A stretch of 64,000 nt of DNA from Caldatribacterium sp051549785 (GTDB taxonomy: Bacteria; Atribacterota; Atribacteria; Atribacterales; Caldatribacteriaceae): assembly GCF_051549785.1 (NCBI RefSeq), contig NZ_CP189974.1, forward strand, positions 1,364,001-1,428,000. The letters are read 5' to 3'. Position numbers and translations under genes: made by a program. A model generated the notes under the pieces. It was not told the origin of the DNA and did no database searches. It saw only the letters and a program-made list of their open reading frames with translations. Below, piece by piece: positions 1 to 8,922 of the stretch; positions within the stretch are counted from its first letter, which is position 1; each line of letters starts with the position of its first letter.

Positions 1-1
1 G

Positions 2-688
2 CCGGTCTTCCAGCCGATTCAAGACCTGCAGAAGGCGACCATTGTAGGGTACGAGGTTCTTGCCAGAGTGGAAGCTGGGGGCCGGCTTGTTCCTGCTTCC
101 GCTTTTGTTAGTGCTGCGGAGAGAGAAAGGCTTATTGAGGAAATAGACCGGGTTGTCTTTGCCAAAGCCCTCCGTGCGAAAAAAGAGCAGTGCCCTCCGG
201 GGACGCTCTTTTTCCTCAATGTCTCCATGGGTGAGCTCGAGCGGGGGAAAATCATCGAGGACGTGATACGGACTGTGGAGGAGCTCGCTATTCCTCCCTT
301 TGAAGTCCTTCTCGAGATCACGGAGCGAGAAGCGATTCGGGATATCGAAGCCCTGAGAAAGGCAGCGCTTTCCCTGGAATCCTCGGGAATTCTCCTCACC
401 CTTGATGATTTTGGGAGTGGCTTTTCCTCCTTCTCTTACCTTCAGCTTTTTGATTTTGCCTACGTGAAGATTGACGGAAACCTTGTTCGAGGGATGAGAC
501 ATGGTGCGAGAGCCCGTCTTATCGTAAAGGCCATGGTCGAGCTTGTACGGAAAATCGGTGCAGAGCCAATAGGAGAGTTCGTAGAAGATGCGGAAACGGC
601 TCGTGAGCTTGCCGCGCTTGGGGTGCGCCTCGTTCAGGGGTACTTTGTGGGGAGACCCGGGCCTCTTCCTCAGGTCTCCCTGAAATAA
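2..688 (+). CDS. EAL-domain c-di-GMP phosphodiesterase (5'-truncated)
   Basis: Partial gene: the reading frame is open from the window's first bases, so the start and any sensor domain lie outside. The visible part is an almost complete EAL domain that would hydrolyse cyclic di-GMP to pGpG in the cytoplasm. In order it shows QPI, YEVLAR (the EAL signature as EVL), LNVS, EITE, LDDFGSGFSS, VKID, EFVED and VQGYFVGRP. The metal- and substrate-binding Glu, Asn, Asp-Asp, Lys, Glu and Gln positions are all kept, so an active enzyme is likely. It ends three bases before the convergent HTH gene. Its place beside chemosensory genes suggests a signalling role, but that is inference. Confidence 0.9.
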   Translation, partial: PVFQPIQDLQKATIVGYEVLARVEAGGRLVPASAFVSAAERERLIEEIDRVVFAKALRAKKEQCPPGTLFFLNVSMGELERGKIIEDVIRTVEELAIPPFEVLLEITEREAIRDIEALRKAALSLESSGILLTLDDFGSGFSSFSYLQLFDFAYVKIDGNLVRGMRHGARARLIVKAMVELVRKIGAEPIGEFVEDAETARELAALGVRLVQGYFVGRPGPLPQVSLK

Positions 689-691
689 TAG

Positions 692-1159
692 TTACACTTT
701 CTTTTTTCTCTGGAGGTATCCTTCCACGGTATCCTTAGGGAAGTACCATTCCTTCCCCCTTTTCTCCCCCTGGAGTACTCCTTTGTTCGCTAAAGCGACA
801 ATGTTGGGCAGGGTCGTGCCGCTGAGGGCAGCAACTTCTGTTGCCGTGAGTGGATGGTTTTCTTCATATTTTGCCTTGGAGCGCGCAAGGAGGAGGAGTC
901 TCTCGATGTGGGAGGAGAGGGGAAGAGAATCCGGGGAGGCAACTCTCCTCATCTCTTTTAGCCGGCGGAAAACTTCCTGGACGGAAAGAACTTCCTCGAG
1001 GGAAAGAGGTTCCTTTCCCTCGAGGAACCCTGCTATCCTTTGAAGTCCTTTGAGGAAGACCTCCTTGGGGGTGTGTTCTAAGAAACTCTCAATGTCTTGG
1101 TAGGTTTCCTCGACTTCTCTCAGAGCCTGCCGTGTGAGAAAAGGCAGTATTCCATGCAT
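692..1159 (-). CDS. HTH (MerR/excisionase-type) DNA-binding protein
   Basis: 155 residues. The C-terminal third (from about residue 103) reads LTATEVAALSGTTLPNIVAL, then a GKEWYFPKDTVEGYL wing. This is the layout of helix_turn_helix_17/excisionase-like DNA-binding domains, which use Trp/Tyr and a PxxxVxxYL tail. The N-terminal 100 residues are helical and I recognise no family in them. It lies downstream of the minus-strand CheA, separated by 206 bases that hold repeated TTAGCT-type sites which could be its own operators. The ATG at 1159 is preceded by a GGGGGTGGGAGA stretch. Target genes are unknown. Confidence 0.7.
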   Translation of the reverse strand: MHGILPFLTRQALREVEETYQDIESFLEHTPKEVFLKGLQRIAGFLEGKEPLSLEEVLSVQEVFRRLKEMRRVASPDSLPLSSHIERLLLLARSKAKYEENHPLTATEVAALSGTTLPNIVALANKGVLQGEKRGKEWYFPKDTVEGYLQRKKKV

Positions 1160-1365
1160 TCTCCCACCCCCTTTTCAGCTTTTTGTGTTGTTCTTGCACC
1201 TCCTTTCTCTTAGTGTACTTTTCTAAGCTAATCTTGAAAAAAAACATTCGCGGAACCTGAGACGAAGAAAGACTCTAACTCCGGGCTTTTGTTGAGGAGA
1301 GTTTTCCCAAAAGAGAGACGAGTTTTGTATTTCTATTAGCTTATGTATAGTTAGCTAACAATTGC

Positions 1366-3363
1366 TTACCTTGAGCCTCCTGCCCTAAACGGGTCGACCA
1401 CGAGAACCACTCTTCCGTCCCCGAGAATGGTACTGCTTGTGAACATCCCTCCCTGGAGAGCCGCAGGCAGGGGTTTGGTCACAATGCTCCGGCATCCCAG
1501 GATCTGGTCTACAGAAAGGGCCAGGATTCTCCTTCCATCCGCCACGACTACGACGCTTACCTCTTCGGGGAGGCTGTTTTCTCTCTCACCCAGAAGGTGA
1601 GCAAGGGGATACAGAGGTGTGATTTTCCCCCGGAAGGAAAAAACGGGGAACCCTCCTGCCGGGAAGACGTCGTTCCTTGAAAGCTTCAGGATACTGGCAA
1701 CCTGCTCCAGAGGAAGGGCATACCGTTCTCCATTGACCCCGACAAGGAGTACGGTCTGAACCCCCAGACGGGTAGGAACCTTCAGGGTGATCCAAGTGCC
1801 TTTTCCGGGGGCAGTTTTGACCTCCACATCGCCGCCCAGCTCACGAACCGTTGTTTGCACCACGTCCATGCCGATTCCACGGCCTGAAATCTCGGAAACC
1901 GAGTCGGCAGTGGAGAACCCCGGGGAGAAGATGAGGTTCAGGATTTCCTCTTCGCTGAGAGAAGCCCCCTCGGGGACAAGACCAAGGGCACGGGCCTTGC
2001 TGAGGATTTTTTCGAAATCCAGGCCTCTTCCGTCGTCGGAAACCTCAAGGTAGACAAAAGAACCCCGCTGCCAGGCCTTGAGGGACACGATGCCCTCTTC
2101 GCTTTTTCCAGCGGCAAGGCGCTCTTCAGGGGGCTCAATACCATGGTCACAGGCGTTCCGGACGAGGTGGAGCACCGGTCCGGACAGGGCATCGAGGACC
2201 TTTTTGTCCACCTCCACGTTTTCACCGGCAGTCACAAGGCGGATTTTTTTCTTCTTCTGCAGGGCAATATCCCGCACAACCTTTGGGAAACGCTGGAAGA
2301 GGAACCTCACGGGAACGAGCTGGAGGGAGAAAAGGCCCTTCTGGAGTTCCTCGCAGATCCTGGAGAGAGAACGGTAATTCTCCTGGAGGGCCTTGATTAG
2401 CCCGGAGGGTGCGGAGGAGTCCATGAGTTTCTCAAGGAGGTACTCATAGTTCCCCCTGGCAGTCATGAGTTCTCCCACGAGGTTGGTGAGGGTGTCGATT
2501 TTCCGTTCTTCTATGCGGAGGTACTGGCTCTTTTTTTCCTCGCCCGAACCGGGCGAGGCTTCTCTACCTTTCGCTGTGTCGTCTTTCTTGTGCAGGAATG
2601 CCTGCCATAAACCCTTGATTTTCTCGATGCTTGTTCTTAACCCCTCGAGGAACTCCTCACTCCCGAAATCTATTTCTCCTTCCTTCTCCTGCACAAGTTC
2701 AAGGTACCGCACAAAGGCCAGGGCATAGTCGGCTGCTTCACCACCCCCCTGTTCGTGCATCTTCTCCTGGAGGATACAGAATCTCCGGCGGAGGGCATCG
2801 AGCTTCTCCCTGTCAAGGAGAAAGGCTAGAAGTTCCTGTTCTATGGCGAGGAGTTCTTGCGTTACCCCATCACCCTCCTCAGGAGTCCCGGAAGGAGAAA
2901 GTACAAGGGTTTTTCGCTCCATAAGGGCGAGGAGCCGCTTCTCGGTGTCCTCGTTTTCCTGAACGTCTTTTCCCTCTTCGATGTCTTCCACCATTTTTTT
3001 GAGCTTTTCGGTGGCTTCGAAGAGTTCTTCTACGACTTCAGGGGAAAGAGGCATTTCCTCTTTCCTCAATCGTTCCACGACTTCCTCCAGCGCATGAGAG
3101 AGTTTGACGATGGGTGTAAGCTCGAGAACCCCTGCCCCTCCCTTGATGGTGTGGAGGTAGCGGAAAATGACTTCAAGGACGCTCTTCTTGCCCTGTTCAA
3201 GCTCAAGAAGCCTCTGGGTGACCTCTTCCAGGAATTCCCTGGTTTCCTCACAGAAGGCGCCTACGTAGGAACCCAAATTAAAAGTGAAGGACTCTTTTTT
3301 TTTCACCCTTTTCTGCCCTCCTGAGGGAACCCTCTTGAAAATTTCCAGGTAGTATTTTAGCAT
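1366..3363 (-). CDS. cheA: Chemotaxis-type histidine kinase CheA (first copy)
   Basis: 665 residues. This autophosphorylating kinase of a chemosensory array takes signals from receptors through CheW and passes phosphate to response regulators. Domains in order: HPt with phospho-acceptor His71 in YLHTIKGG; an acidic linker; the dimerisation helix pair (LRIEERKIDTLTNLVGELMTA); HATPase_c with LVRNACDHGIEPPEER (N box), DDGRGLD and SGRGIGMDVV (G boxes); and a C-terminal CheW-like domain. No receiver domain is fused. It is transcribed away from the HEAT/CheR/CheA operon, which has a second CheA of nearly equal length (672 residues). The two may serve different arrays or form heterodimers; sequence alone cannot tell. 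Confidence 0.93.
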   Translation of the reverse strand: MLKYYLEIFKRVPSGGQKRVKKKESFTFNLGSYVGAFCEETREFLEEVTQRLLELEQGKKSVLEVIFRYLHTIKGGAGVLELTPIVKLSHALEEVVERLRKEEMPLSPEVVEELFEATEKLKKMVEDIEEGKDVQENEDTEKRLLALMERKTLVLSPSGTPEEGDGVTQELLAIEQELLAFLLDREKLDALRRRFCILQEKMHEQGGGEAADYALAFVRYLELVQEKEGEIDFGSEEFLEGLRTSIEKIKGLWQAFLHKKDDTAKGREASPGSGEEKKSQYLRIEERKIDTLTNLVGELMTARGNYEYLLEKLMDSSAPSGLIKALQENYRSLSRICEELQKGLFSLQLVPVRFLFQRFPKVVRDIALQKKKKIRLVTAGENVEVDKKVLDALSGPVLHLVRNACDHGIEPPEERLAAGKSEEGIVSLKAWQRGSFVYLEVSDDGRGLDFEKILSKARALGLVPEGASLSEEEILNLIFSPGFSTADSVSEISGRGIGMDVVQTTVRELGGDVEVKTAPGKGTWITLKVPTRLGVQTVLLVGVNGERYALPLEQVASILKLSRNDVFPAGGFPVFSFRGKITPLYPLAHLLGERENSLPEEVSVVVVADGRRILALSVDQILGCRSIVTKPLPAALQGGMFTSSTILGDGRVVLVVDPFRAGGSR

Positions 3364-3449
3364 GTTCTTAACAAAAATATAATTAGACTGAGTTTAAAGA
3401 GGCAAAGTTTACTTAAAAAAGCAATGTTTATTTTGAAGAGGTAAAGCTT

Positions 3450-4544
3450 ATGGAAATTAAATCAATCCTTCAGCTTCTCGCCTCGGATGACGAGCTTTCA
3501 AGGCTCAAGGGCATTGAGGAGGTCCAGAGGGAACCCAAAGAAACCTTTGTGGAAGTTCTTGTTGATCTCCTGCAGCACGACCCTTCTCAGATTGTGCGGG
3601 AGGCTGCTCTTGAAACCCTGAAATGTTACCCCACCTCTTTCCTCGTACCAAGACTTATCCCTCTCCTTGAGTCAGACGACGTCTTCGTGAGGAATGCTGC
3701 CGTAACCGTTCTTTCAGCTCATTTTGAAGCGCCTCTGAAGGAACTCGCAAGGCTTGTGAATCACCCGAATAAGCATGTCCGTAAGCTCGCCCTTGATGCT
3801 CTGTTCCAGACAAGGAATCCCCTTGCGGTTGATATTATTGCCCGGGGTCTTCAGGACCCCGATGTCAACAACGTCATTGCGGCAGTAGAGTACCTTGGGA
3901 AAATGGAGGGTTTCCGCTTCGCCGATGCAATCAATGACATCCTCGAGAGGGCCGAAGACCCCTTCCTCATGTGCACCTGCCTTGAGGCTCTTGCCCGAAT
4001 TGGAAACCGCAACTCTACTGCGGTGGTTCAGCGGAAGTTTGCAGACCCGCGGGACATTAATTGCTTTGTCCTTTTCTCTTACCTCCGTTTCCTCTCGGAG
4101 AAGGGAGACCTGAGTTTTCTTCCCCAAATCGAGGCTATCTTCGAAGGACAGGGAAACATCGCTGGCAAAGAACTCATCGACGTCCTGAAGGGGCTGATTT
4201 CAAGACACCGTAAGGATTTCTCCGATGAGGATGTCCAGAGAGTCAAGACCCTCCTCAAGAAGCTTCTTGTTTCTGCTCTCCCTTCCTCAAACCGCTATGA
4301 GCTTCTCGTGCTCCTTGCAGAGATAGGAGGGGAGGATGTGGAGAAGCTCCTCCTTGCGCATCTCTCTCACCCGAACTTCTTTGCCAAGCTTGGAGCCATT
4401 GAGGGACTGGCAAAGCTCAGAACTCCAGAGGGGATAGAGAAGCTGAGAGAATTCGCGGTGCGTGAAGAGAGCCGGGAACTGCGAGAGATTGCGGCAGAGA
4501 TTCTTAGGGACCTTGAAGCACCGCTTCCTGCTGGAGGGAATTAG
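3450..4544 (+). CDS. HEAT-repeat protein
   Basis: 364 residues made almost entirely of HEAT/PBS-lyase-type helical repeats. Recurring units look like SQIVREAALETLKCYPTSFL, DVFVRNAAVTVLSAHF, NKHVRKLALDALFQTRNP and SRELREIAAEILRDLEA. Such solenoids are protein-binding scaffolds with no catalytic residues of their own. It is the first gene of the plus-strand chemosensory operon, with cheR only 3 bases downstream, so it probably scaffolds or senses for this pathway. The ATG at 3450 follows GAAGAGGTAAAG. No signal peptide or membrane segment is visible, so it should be cytoplasmic. Confidence 0.85.
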   Translation: MEIKSILQLLASDDELSRLKGIEEVQREPKETFVEVLVDLLQHDPSQIVREAALETLKCYPTSFLVPRLIPLLESDDVFVRNAAVTVLSAHFEAPLKELARLVNHPNKHVRKLALDALFQTRNPLAVDIIARGLQDPDVNNVIAAVEYLGKMEGFRFADAINDILERAEDPFLMCTCLEALARIGNRNSTAVVQRKFADPRDINCFVLFSYLRFLSEKGDLSFLPQIEAIFEGQGNIAGKELIDVLKGLISRHRKDFSDEDVQRVKTLLKKLLVSALPSSNRYELLVLLAEIGGEDVEKLLLAHLSHPNFFAKLGAIEGLAKLRTPEGIEKLREFAVREESRELREIAAEILRDLEAPLPAGGN

Positions 4545-4547
4545 GGG

Positions 4548-5435
4548 ATGGAATTCGGCCTTCGGGAATTTGTGGAGCTACGCAAGCTCATCTACGCCAA
4601 AAGTGGCATCCACCTGGGGGACGAGAAAGTCTACTTCCTGAAGCGGAGAGTGGAGAAAAGAATGGAGGAGCTGGGGATAGAGGACCCTGAGGAGTACCTG
4701 AGTTACCTCCGGTTCTTCGACCGTCAGGGGCGGGAGCTCCAGGAACTCATTGAGGAGGTTACGGTAAACGAGACCTACTTCTTCAGAGAATTCCCTCAGC
4801 TTCAGGCCTTTGCCGAGCACTGCCTCCCCGATGTCCTCGAGCGAAAGAAAAAGGGCCTTCTCAACACGAGATTGCGTCTCCTCTCGGCGGGCTGTTCCAC
4901 GGGAGAGGAAGCATACACTCTGGCCATCATCCTGAGAGAGATGGTCGAAGGCGTTGATTCCCTTCTGGCGAAGATTGTGGCAGTGGATATCGACAGAAAA
5001 GCCCTGGATAGGGCGCTTCTGGGCATTTATGATACAAGGTCTGTTAGAGATGTTCCCAGGGTTTATCTTGAAAGGTACTTTGACAACCTGGGGAACGGTA
5101 CGTATCGGGTGAAGAATACTCTCCGGGACCTTGTAACTTTCAAGCAGGTGAATCTTGCGGATCGGGACGAAGTTCTGAGTTTGGGGATTTCTTCTTTCGA
5201 CTTTATTTTCTGCCGGAATGTCCTTATCTACTTCTCTGACGAGGTTCGCAGGAAAGTGGTGGAGAACTTCTATCTGATGCTTCAGCCGGGAGGATACATC
5301 TTTCTGGGTCACAGTGAATCCCTCAGCCGGATTTCCACAGCCTTTGCCCTGCGGAGAATGGGAGGGTACCTGGTGTACCAAAAACCCGAGAGTGCGGATG
5401 CTTCCTCGCCTCTCAGGGAGGCAGGTGTGCAGTGA
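4548..5435 (+). CDS. cheR: Chemoreceptor glutamate methyltransferase CheR
   Basis: 295 residues. Uses S-adenosylmethionine to methylate receptor glutamates for adaptation. It has an N-terminal helical CheR_N domain and then the SAM-binding fold: SAGCSTGEEAYTLAI (motif I), AVDIDRKAL (motif II) and FDFIFCRNVLIYFS (the characteristic CheR NVLIYF motif). The length matches stand-alone CheR without TPRs. Its stop overlaps the GTG of the next gene (GTGA), so translation is coupled. With cheB at the end of the operon it forms a full methylation-adaptation pair. Confidence 0.95.
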   Translation: MEFGLREFVELRKLIYAKSGIHLGDEKVYFLKRRVEKRMEELGIEDPEEYLSYLRFFDRQGRELQELIEEVTVNETYFFREFPQLQAFAEHCLPDVLERKKKGLLNTRLRLLSAGCSTGEEAYTLAIILREMVEGVDSLLAKIVAVDIDRKALDRALLGIYDTRSVRDVPRVYLERYFDNLGNGTYRVKNTLRDLVTFKQVNLADRDEVLSLGISSFDFIFCRNVLIYFSDEVRRKVVENFYLMLQPGGYIFLGHSESLSRISTAFALRRMGGYLVYQKPESADASSPLREAGVQ

Positions 5436-5806
5436 GTAAGAAAATTCTCATTGTCGACGACTCAGAGGTAACGAGGAACTTCCACGCCTACATCTTAAGA
5501 AGTGCAGGTTTTAAGGTTCTGAGTGCCCAGGATGGTGCAGAAGCCCTGGAGCTCCTCTACCTTGAAGGGGATATCGACCTTATTTTAACGGACCTCAACA
5601 TGCCCAACATGGATGGACTCTCCCTTATTCGGAGGATTCGAGGTTCTCAGGAGTTCTCGCATATCCCCATCATCATTGTGACCACTCTTGACGAGGCAAA
5701 GGACAAGGAGAAGGGCTTCGAAGCGGGGGCGAACTATTACATTACGAAACCCGCACAGCCGGCGTACCTTCTTGAGAGTATCGGGATGTTTCTTGGGGGA
5801 AAATAG
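5432..5806 (+). CDS. CheY-like single-domain response regulator
   Basis: 124 residues, a lone receiver domain with no output domain. It shows the acidic pair (LIVDDSE), phospho-acceptor Asp54 in LTDLNMPNMDG, the switch Thr in IVTTLDE, and the conserved Lys in YYITKPAQP. It should be phosphorylated by one of the CheA kinases and act by protein contact. The GTG start at 5432 overlaps the cheR stop. No flagellar genes occur in the window, so a motor target cannot be assumed; positioning, pili or c-di-GMP outputs are equally possible. Confidence 0.92.
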   Translation: MSKKILIVDDSEVTRNFHAYILRSAGFKVLSAQDGAEALELLYLEGDIDLILTDLNMPNMDGLSLIRRIRGSQEFSHIPIIIVTTLDEAKDKEKGFEAGANYYITKPAQPAYLLESIGMFLGGK

Positions 5807-5812
5807 ATAAGG

Positions 5813-7831
5813 GTGGACAGGTTCCTCTTCGACGACTCTTTTGTCACCCAGCAGGTTGAGAGTTTCAAAGAAGAATTCGAAGAGAATATCTTGCTCTCCG
5901 AAGAGAGTCTCCTTGAGCTTGAGAAGAACCCAGCTTCCAGGGAATTTCTCCGGAACCTGATGCGAAGCTTCCACAGCATTAAGGGAGGTTCCCGGGTCCT
6001 CCTCTCGCTCCTGCAGGAGGCAGAGCTCAAAGAGGTGGTGAAGAAAATCGAAGAGGTGTCTCATCTCCTTGAAGAAGTTGTGCAGCAGGTAGAGGGAGAG
6101 GAAGCGGAGCCGGGCCAGGGATTTTTCGATTTCCTCTACAGGGGCATAGATATTCTGAGGTCTCTCCGGGAAGGTCTTTCTGGGGGGTCCCGGGAGGGCA
6201 CCGATCAGCTCATCGAGAACCTCCGGAGAGAAGCTTTCGCTCTGAGAGGTCAGGAAACTACTCATCTCCCGGTTCAGGAGAACACCCAGAGCGTAGGGGC
6301 CGGTAACCGTGCCCTTAGGGATTTTGGCGTTCAATTTCTTGAGCTCTTCAGGTACTGTCTGCGGAGCGAAAACCCGAACTGGAAGTTGCTGGAGCAGAAT
6401 GCCCTCTTTTTGGAAAAAGGGTGCGAAGGAGAGAATCTTCAAGGTCTGAAAACCCTCCTTGGAGAGGTTCGAACCGCCTGCCGGGAAGGCAATCGGGAAG
6501 GGCTTGAAAGGGTGTACCAGAAACTCTGTCAGGAGTTTGAGGGGGTCAGTGCCTCTTCGGAGAGAGGGCTCCTCCAGCCGGAGAGGAAAGAAAAGCCCCC
6601 GGTTTTCCAGGATTTCCATAAAATACGGGTGGATCAGGAAAAGATTGACACCCTTGTCAACCTTTCGGGAGAACTCCTTACCCTCCGGAACCGTTGTGGG
6701 TACCTCCTCCGGAAGGCGGAAGGACACCCTCTTATCCGGGAGTTCAAAGCTCTCTTTACTGAATTTAGCCACATTTTGACCAGTCTTCAGAACGTTGTTC
6801 TCTCGATGCGCATGGTTCCTCTCGGAGTGCTCTTTGACCGTTACCGGAGGATGGTGAGGGATTTAGCCAGGGAGCTGGGGAAGGAGGCTGAGCTCATCGT
6901 CGAGGGACGGGATACATCGGTTGACCGGGGCGTGGCCCAGATGCTGGTTGACCCCCTCACCCATCTTGTGAGGAATGCTGTCGACCATGGTATCGAGACT
7001 CCTGAAGAGCGGAAGAAAGCCGGAAAGCCGCCGGTCGGGAAAGTGATTTTGCGGGCCTTTCAGCAGGGTGGCAACGTAGTCGTTCAGGTCGAGGATGACG
7101 GCAGGGGCCTTGACCCGGATAGGATCCGGGCAAAGGCGGTAGAGAAGGGTTTTGCAAGCCCTGAAGAAGTTCTGAAGCTCAGTGATGAAGAAGTGGTCAA
7201 TTTTGTGTTCCTTCCTGGGTTCAGCACTGCGGACAGAGTCAGCGAAATATCAGGACGCGGGATAGGCATGGATGTGGTGAAGGCGAACATCGAGAGCATT
7301 CGGGGAGAGGTGAAGCTTGCTTCACAGGCAAGCAAGGGAACCACAGTGGAACTGAAGATTCCCCTTTCTCTTTCTGTTGTTTCCGGCCTCGGTGTCCAGG
7401 TAGGGGGGGAAGAGTTTATTCTACCCCTTGAGAATGTGGAGGCCCTTTTAAAGGTTCCGCTTGAAGATGTCCATAACCATCATGGCGTTGCTTTTGTCAG
7501 GGTGCGGGGTGACGTCATACCGCTTCTTTTCCTCGGAAACCTTCTCCTGCCCGGTGCTTCCCGGGGAACTCCAGGGGACGCCATGGTCCCTCTGGTGCTT
7601 CTCCAGGTGAGTCGAGGGAAGTGCGCCCTGGCGGTAGATGGCTATACGGGGGAAGGAGAATTCCTTGTCAAGCCCCTTCCAAAGTGTGCTTCTGCCTGGG
7701 GGCTCTTTTCCGGAGCGACGATCCGGGGTGACGGAAAGACGATCCTTATCCTGAACCCGGAGCGCCTGGTGGAACTAACTCTTGGAGGATTGACGTTCGA
7801 TGGCAAAGGTTCTCGTTTTTGCCAACCATAA
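5813..7831 (+). CDS. cheA: Chemotaxis-type histidine kinase CheA (second copy)
   Basis: 672 residues, GTG start at 5813. Domains: HPt with His54 in SFHSIKGG; a long linker to about residue 265; the dimerisation region (KIRVDQEKIDTLVNLSGELL); HATPase_c with LVRNAVDHGIETPEER, DDGRGLD and SGRGIGMDVV; and a CheW-like C-terminus that docks receptors. There is no receiver domain and no clear P2 domain. The last 32 bases overlap parA, which starts inside it, so the kinase and the positioning ATPase are translationally linked. It is the kinase most likely to pair with the soluble receptor and triple-CheW protein of the same operon. Confidence 0.94.
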   Translation: MDRFLFDDSFVTQQVESFKEEFEENILLSEESLLELEKNPASREFLRNLMRSFHSIKGGSRVLLSLLQEAELKEVVKKIEEVSHLLEEVVQQVEGEEAEPGQGFFDFLYRGIDILRSLREGLSGGSREGTDQLIENLRREAFALRGQETTHLPVQENTQSVGAGNRALRDFGVQFLELFRYCLRSENPNWKLLEQNALFLEKGCEGENLQGLKTLLGEVRTACREGNREGLERVYQKLCQEFEGVSASSERGLLQPERKEKPPVFQDFHKIRVDQEKIDTLVNLSGELLTLRNRCGYLLRKAEGHPLIREFKALFTEFSHILTSLQNVVLSMRMVPLGVLFDRYRRMVRDLARELGKEAELIVEGRDTSVDRGVAQMLVDPLTHLVRNAVDHGIETPEERKKAGKPPVGKVILRAFQQGGNVVVQVEDDGRGLDPDRIRAKAVEKGFASPEEVLKLSDEEVVNFVFLPGFSTADRVSEISGRGIGMDVVKANIESIRGEVKLASQASKGTTVELKIPLSLSVVSGLGVQVGGEEFILPLENVEALLKVPLEDVHNHHGVAFVRVRGDVIPLLFLGNLLLPGASRGTPGDAMVPLVLLQVSRGKCALAVDGYTGEGEFLVKPLPKCASAWGLFSGATIRGDGKTILILNPERLVELTLGGLTFDGKGSRFCQP

Positions 7832-8579
7832 GGGAGGGAGTGGGAAGACAACCACCTCAGTCCACACCGCCTTTGCCCTGGGAGACAGAGGATTCAGAGT
7901 TCTCCTCGTCGACCTGGATAGTCAGGCCCATGCCACTCTCTATGCGGGAATGTTGCCCTATAAGGTGAGTAGAGGAATTTTTGAAGCCCTCTGTGCTTTT
8001 GTCGAGGATGGAGTGGTTATGAAGGAAGTTATCCACAAGAGCTTTTGTTTCGACCTCCTTCCCTCCAGCGAGGAACTTGGCGGTTTCGAAGCAAAGTTTT
8101 CCTCGTTCCCCCGTCGGGAAGCCATAGTGAAGAATTTCCTTCTCGAGGTGGAGAAGGAGTATCATTTTGTCCTCATCGATACCCCTCCTTCTCTAGGGTT
8201 GCTCACCTTGAACGCTCTGGTGAGCGGTGACTTTCTCATCATCCCTGTAAAGGTCGACTTTCTCTCTCTTGCGGGACTGGCCCAGATGATGCGAACCCTC
8301 TACCGGGTCAATGCTTACTTTAACCCGGAGCTCCGTCTTCTGGGGGTGGTTCCAACGATGTATGACGGGAGGACGCGGGTGGCAAGGGAGGTTGTGCGAC
8401 AGCTTCAGGAAAACTTCGGCAAAGAGAAGGTATTCCTTCCCATTCGCCAGGATGTGAGGCTCATGGAGTCCCCGAGTTTTGGACAGGTTGTCTTTCAGTA
8501 TGCCCCCCACAGTCGAGGGGCTCAGGACTATCAGGCCTTTGTCGAGGAGGTACTGCAGAGGATAGGGGAAGATGGATAG
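7800..8579 (+). CDS. ParA-family ATPase, probable chemosensory-array positioning protein
   Basis: 259 residues. It has a deviant Walker A motif NHKGGSGKTTT (residues 9-19), Walker A' LLVDLDSQAHAT and Walker B FVLIDTPPS, the hallmarks of ParA/Soj ATPases that form ATP-dependent dimers on nucleoid DNA. It is embedded in a chemosensory operon, overlapping cheA upstream and a ParB-N-terminus-like protein downstream. Known parallels are PpfA of Rhodobacter sphaeroides, which partitions cytoplasmic chemosensory clusters, and ParC of Vibrio, which places polar arrays. Segregation of a cytoplasmic array is therefore the leading inference. A chromosome-partition role is less likely because no full ParB lies next to it. 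Confidence 0.9.
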   Translation: MAKVLVFANHKGGSGKTTTSVHTAFALGDRGFRVLLVDLDSQAHATLYAGMLPYKVSRGIFEALCAFVEDGVVMKEVIHKSFCFDLLPSSEELGGFEAKFSSFPRREAIVKNFLLEVEKEYHFVLIDTPPSLGLLTLNALVSGDFLIIPVKVDFLSLAGLAQMMRTLYRVNAYFNPELRLLGVVPTMYDGRTRVAREVVRQLQENFGKEKVFLPIRQDVRLMESPSFGQVVFQYAPHSRGAQDYQAFVEEVLQRIGEDG

Positions 8580-8922
8580 GGGAAACGGGCGGAAGAGACC
8601 CCCTCTGGGGAGGGGATTGGCCGAGCTTTTTGGCGTCGACGAGGTTGAAGAAAAAGGTTCTCTCTTCGAAGAGGCAAAGAGACTCGAACAAGAGGGAAGG
8701 TTCATCGAGGCCTTTCACTACTACCTCCTCTCCTCAAGAAGAGAGGACCCCAGGATAGCAGCCAAAGCGCTGAACAATGCTTCCCTGATCCTCTACGAGC
8801 ACTATGGGGAGAAGGGCCGGAAGTTTGCACTCCAGTACCTGGAAGAGGCTTTGGGCCTTGATCCTCAGAACCAGCTCATCCGGGAGAACTGGAATACTCT
8901 GCGGGGTGAGGGTGAGGCATGA
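8572..8922 (+). CDS. Small ParB-N-terminus-like adaptor with TPR-like helices
   Basis: 116 residues. Residues 9-17 read RPPLGRGLA, followed by ELFG, very close to the GLGRGLxALLG peptide at the start of ParB proteins that stimulates ParA ATPase. No ParB DNA-binding or CTPase domain follows. Instead residues 28-112 form two or three TPR-like helical pairs (EAKRLEQEGRFIEAFHYYLLS, then ALQYLEEALGLDPQNQLIREN). The ATG overlaps the parA stop and its own end overlaps the Hsp70 start (ATGA). I infer an adaptor that links ParA to the receptor array or to the Hsp70. I know no named family with this architecture. Confidence 0.75.
   Translation: MDRGNGRKRPPLGRGLAELFGVDEVEEKGSLFEEAKRLEQEGRFIEAFHYYLLSSRREDPRIAAKALNNASLILYEHYGEKGRKFALQYLEEALGLDPQNQLIRENWNTLRGEGEA

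Noticed and set aside
7800..8922. ParA plus small partner as a chromosome or plasmid partition system
   Set aside because: The partner lacks ParB DNA-binding and CTPase domains, no parS-like site was seen, and both genes overlap chemosensory genes.
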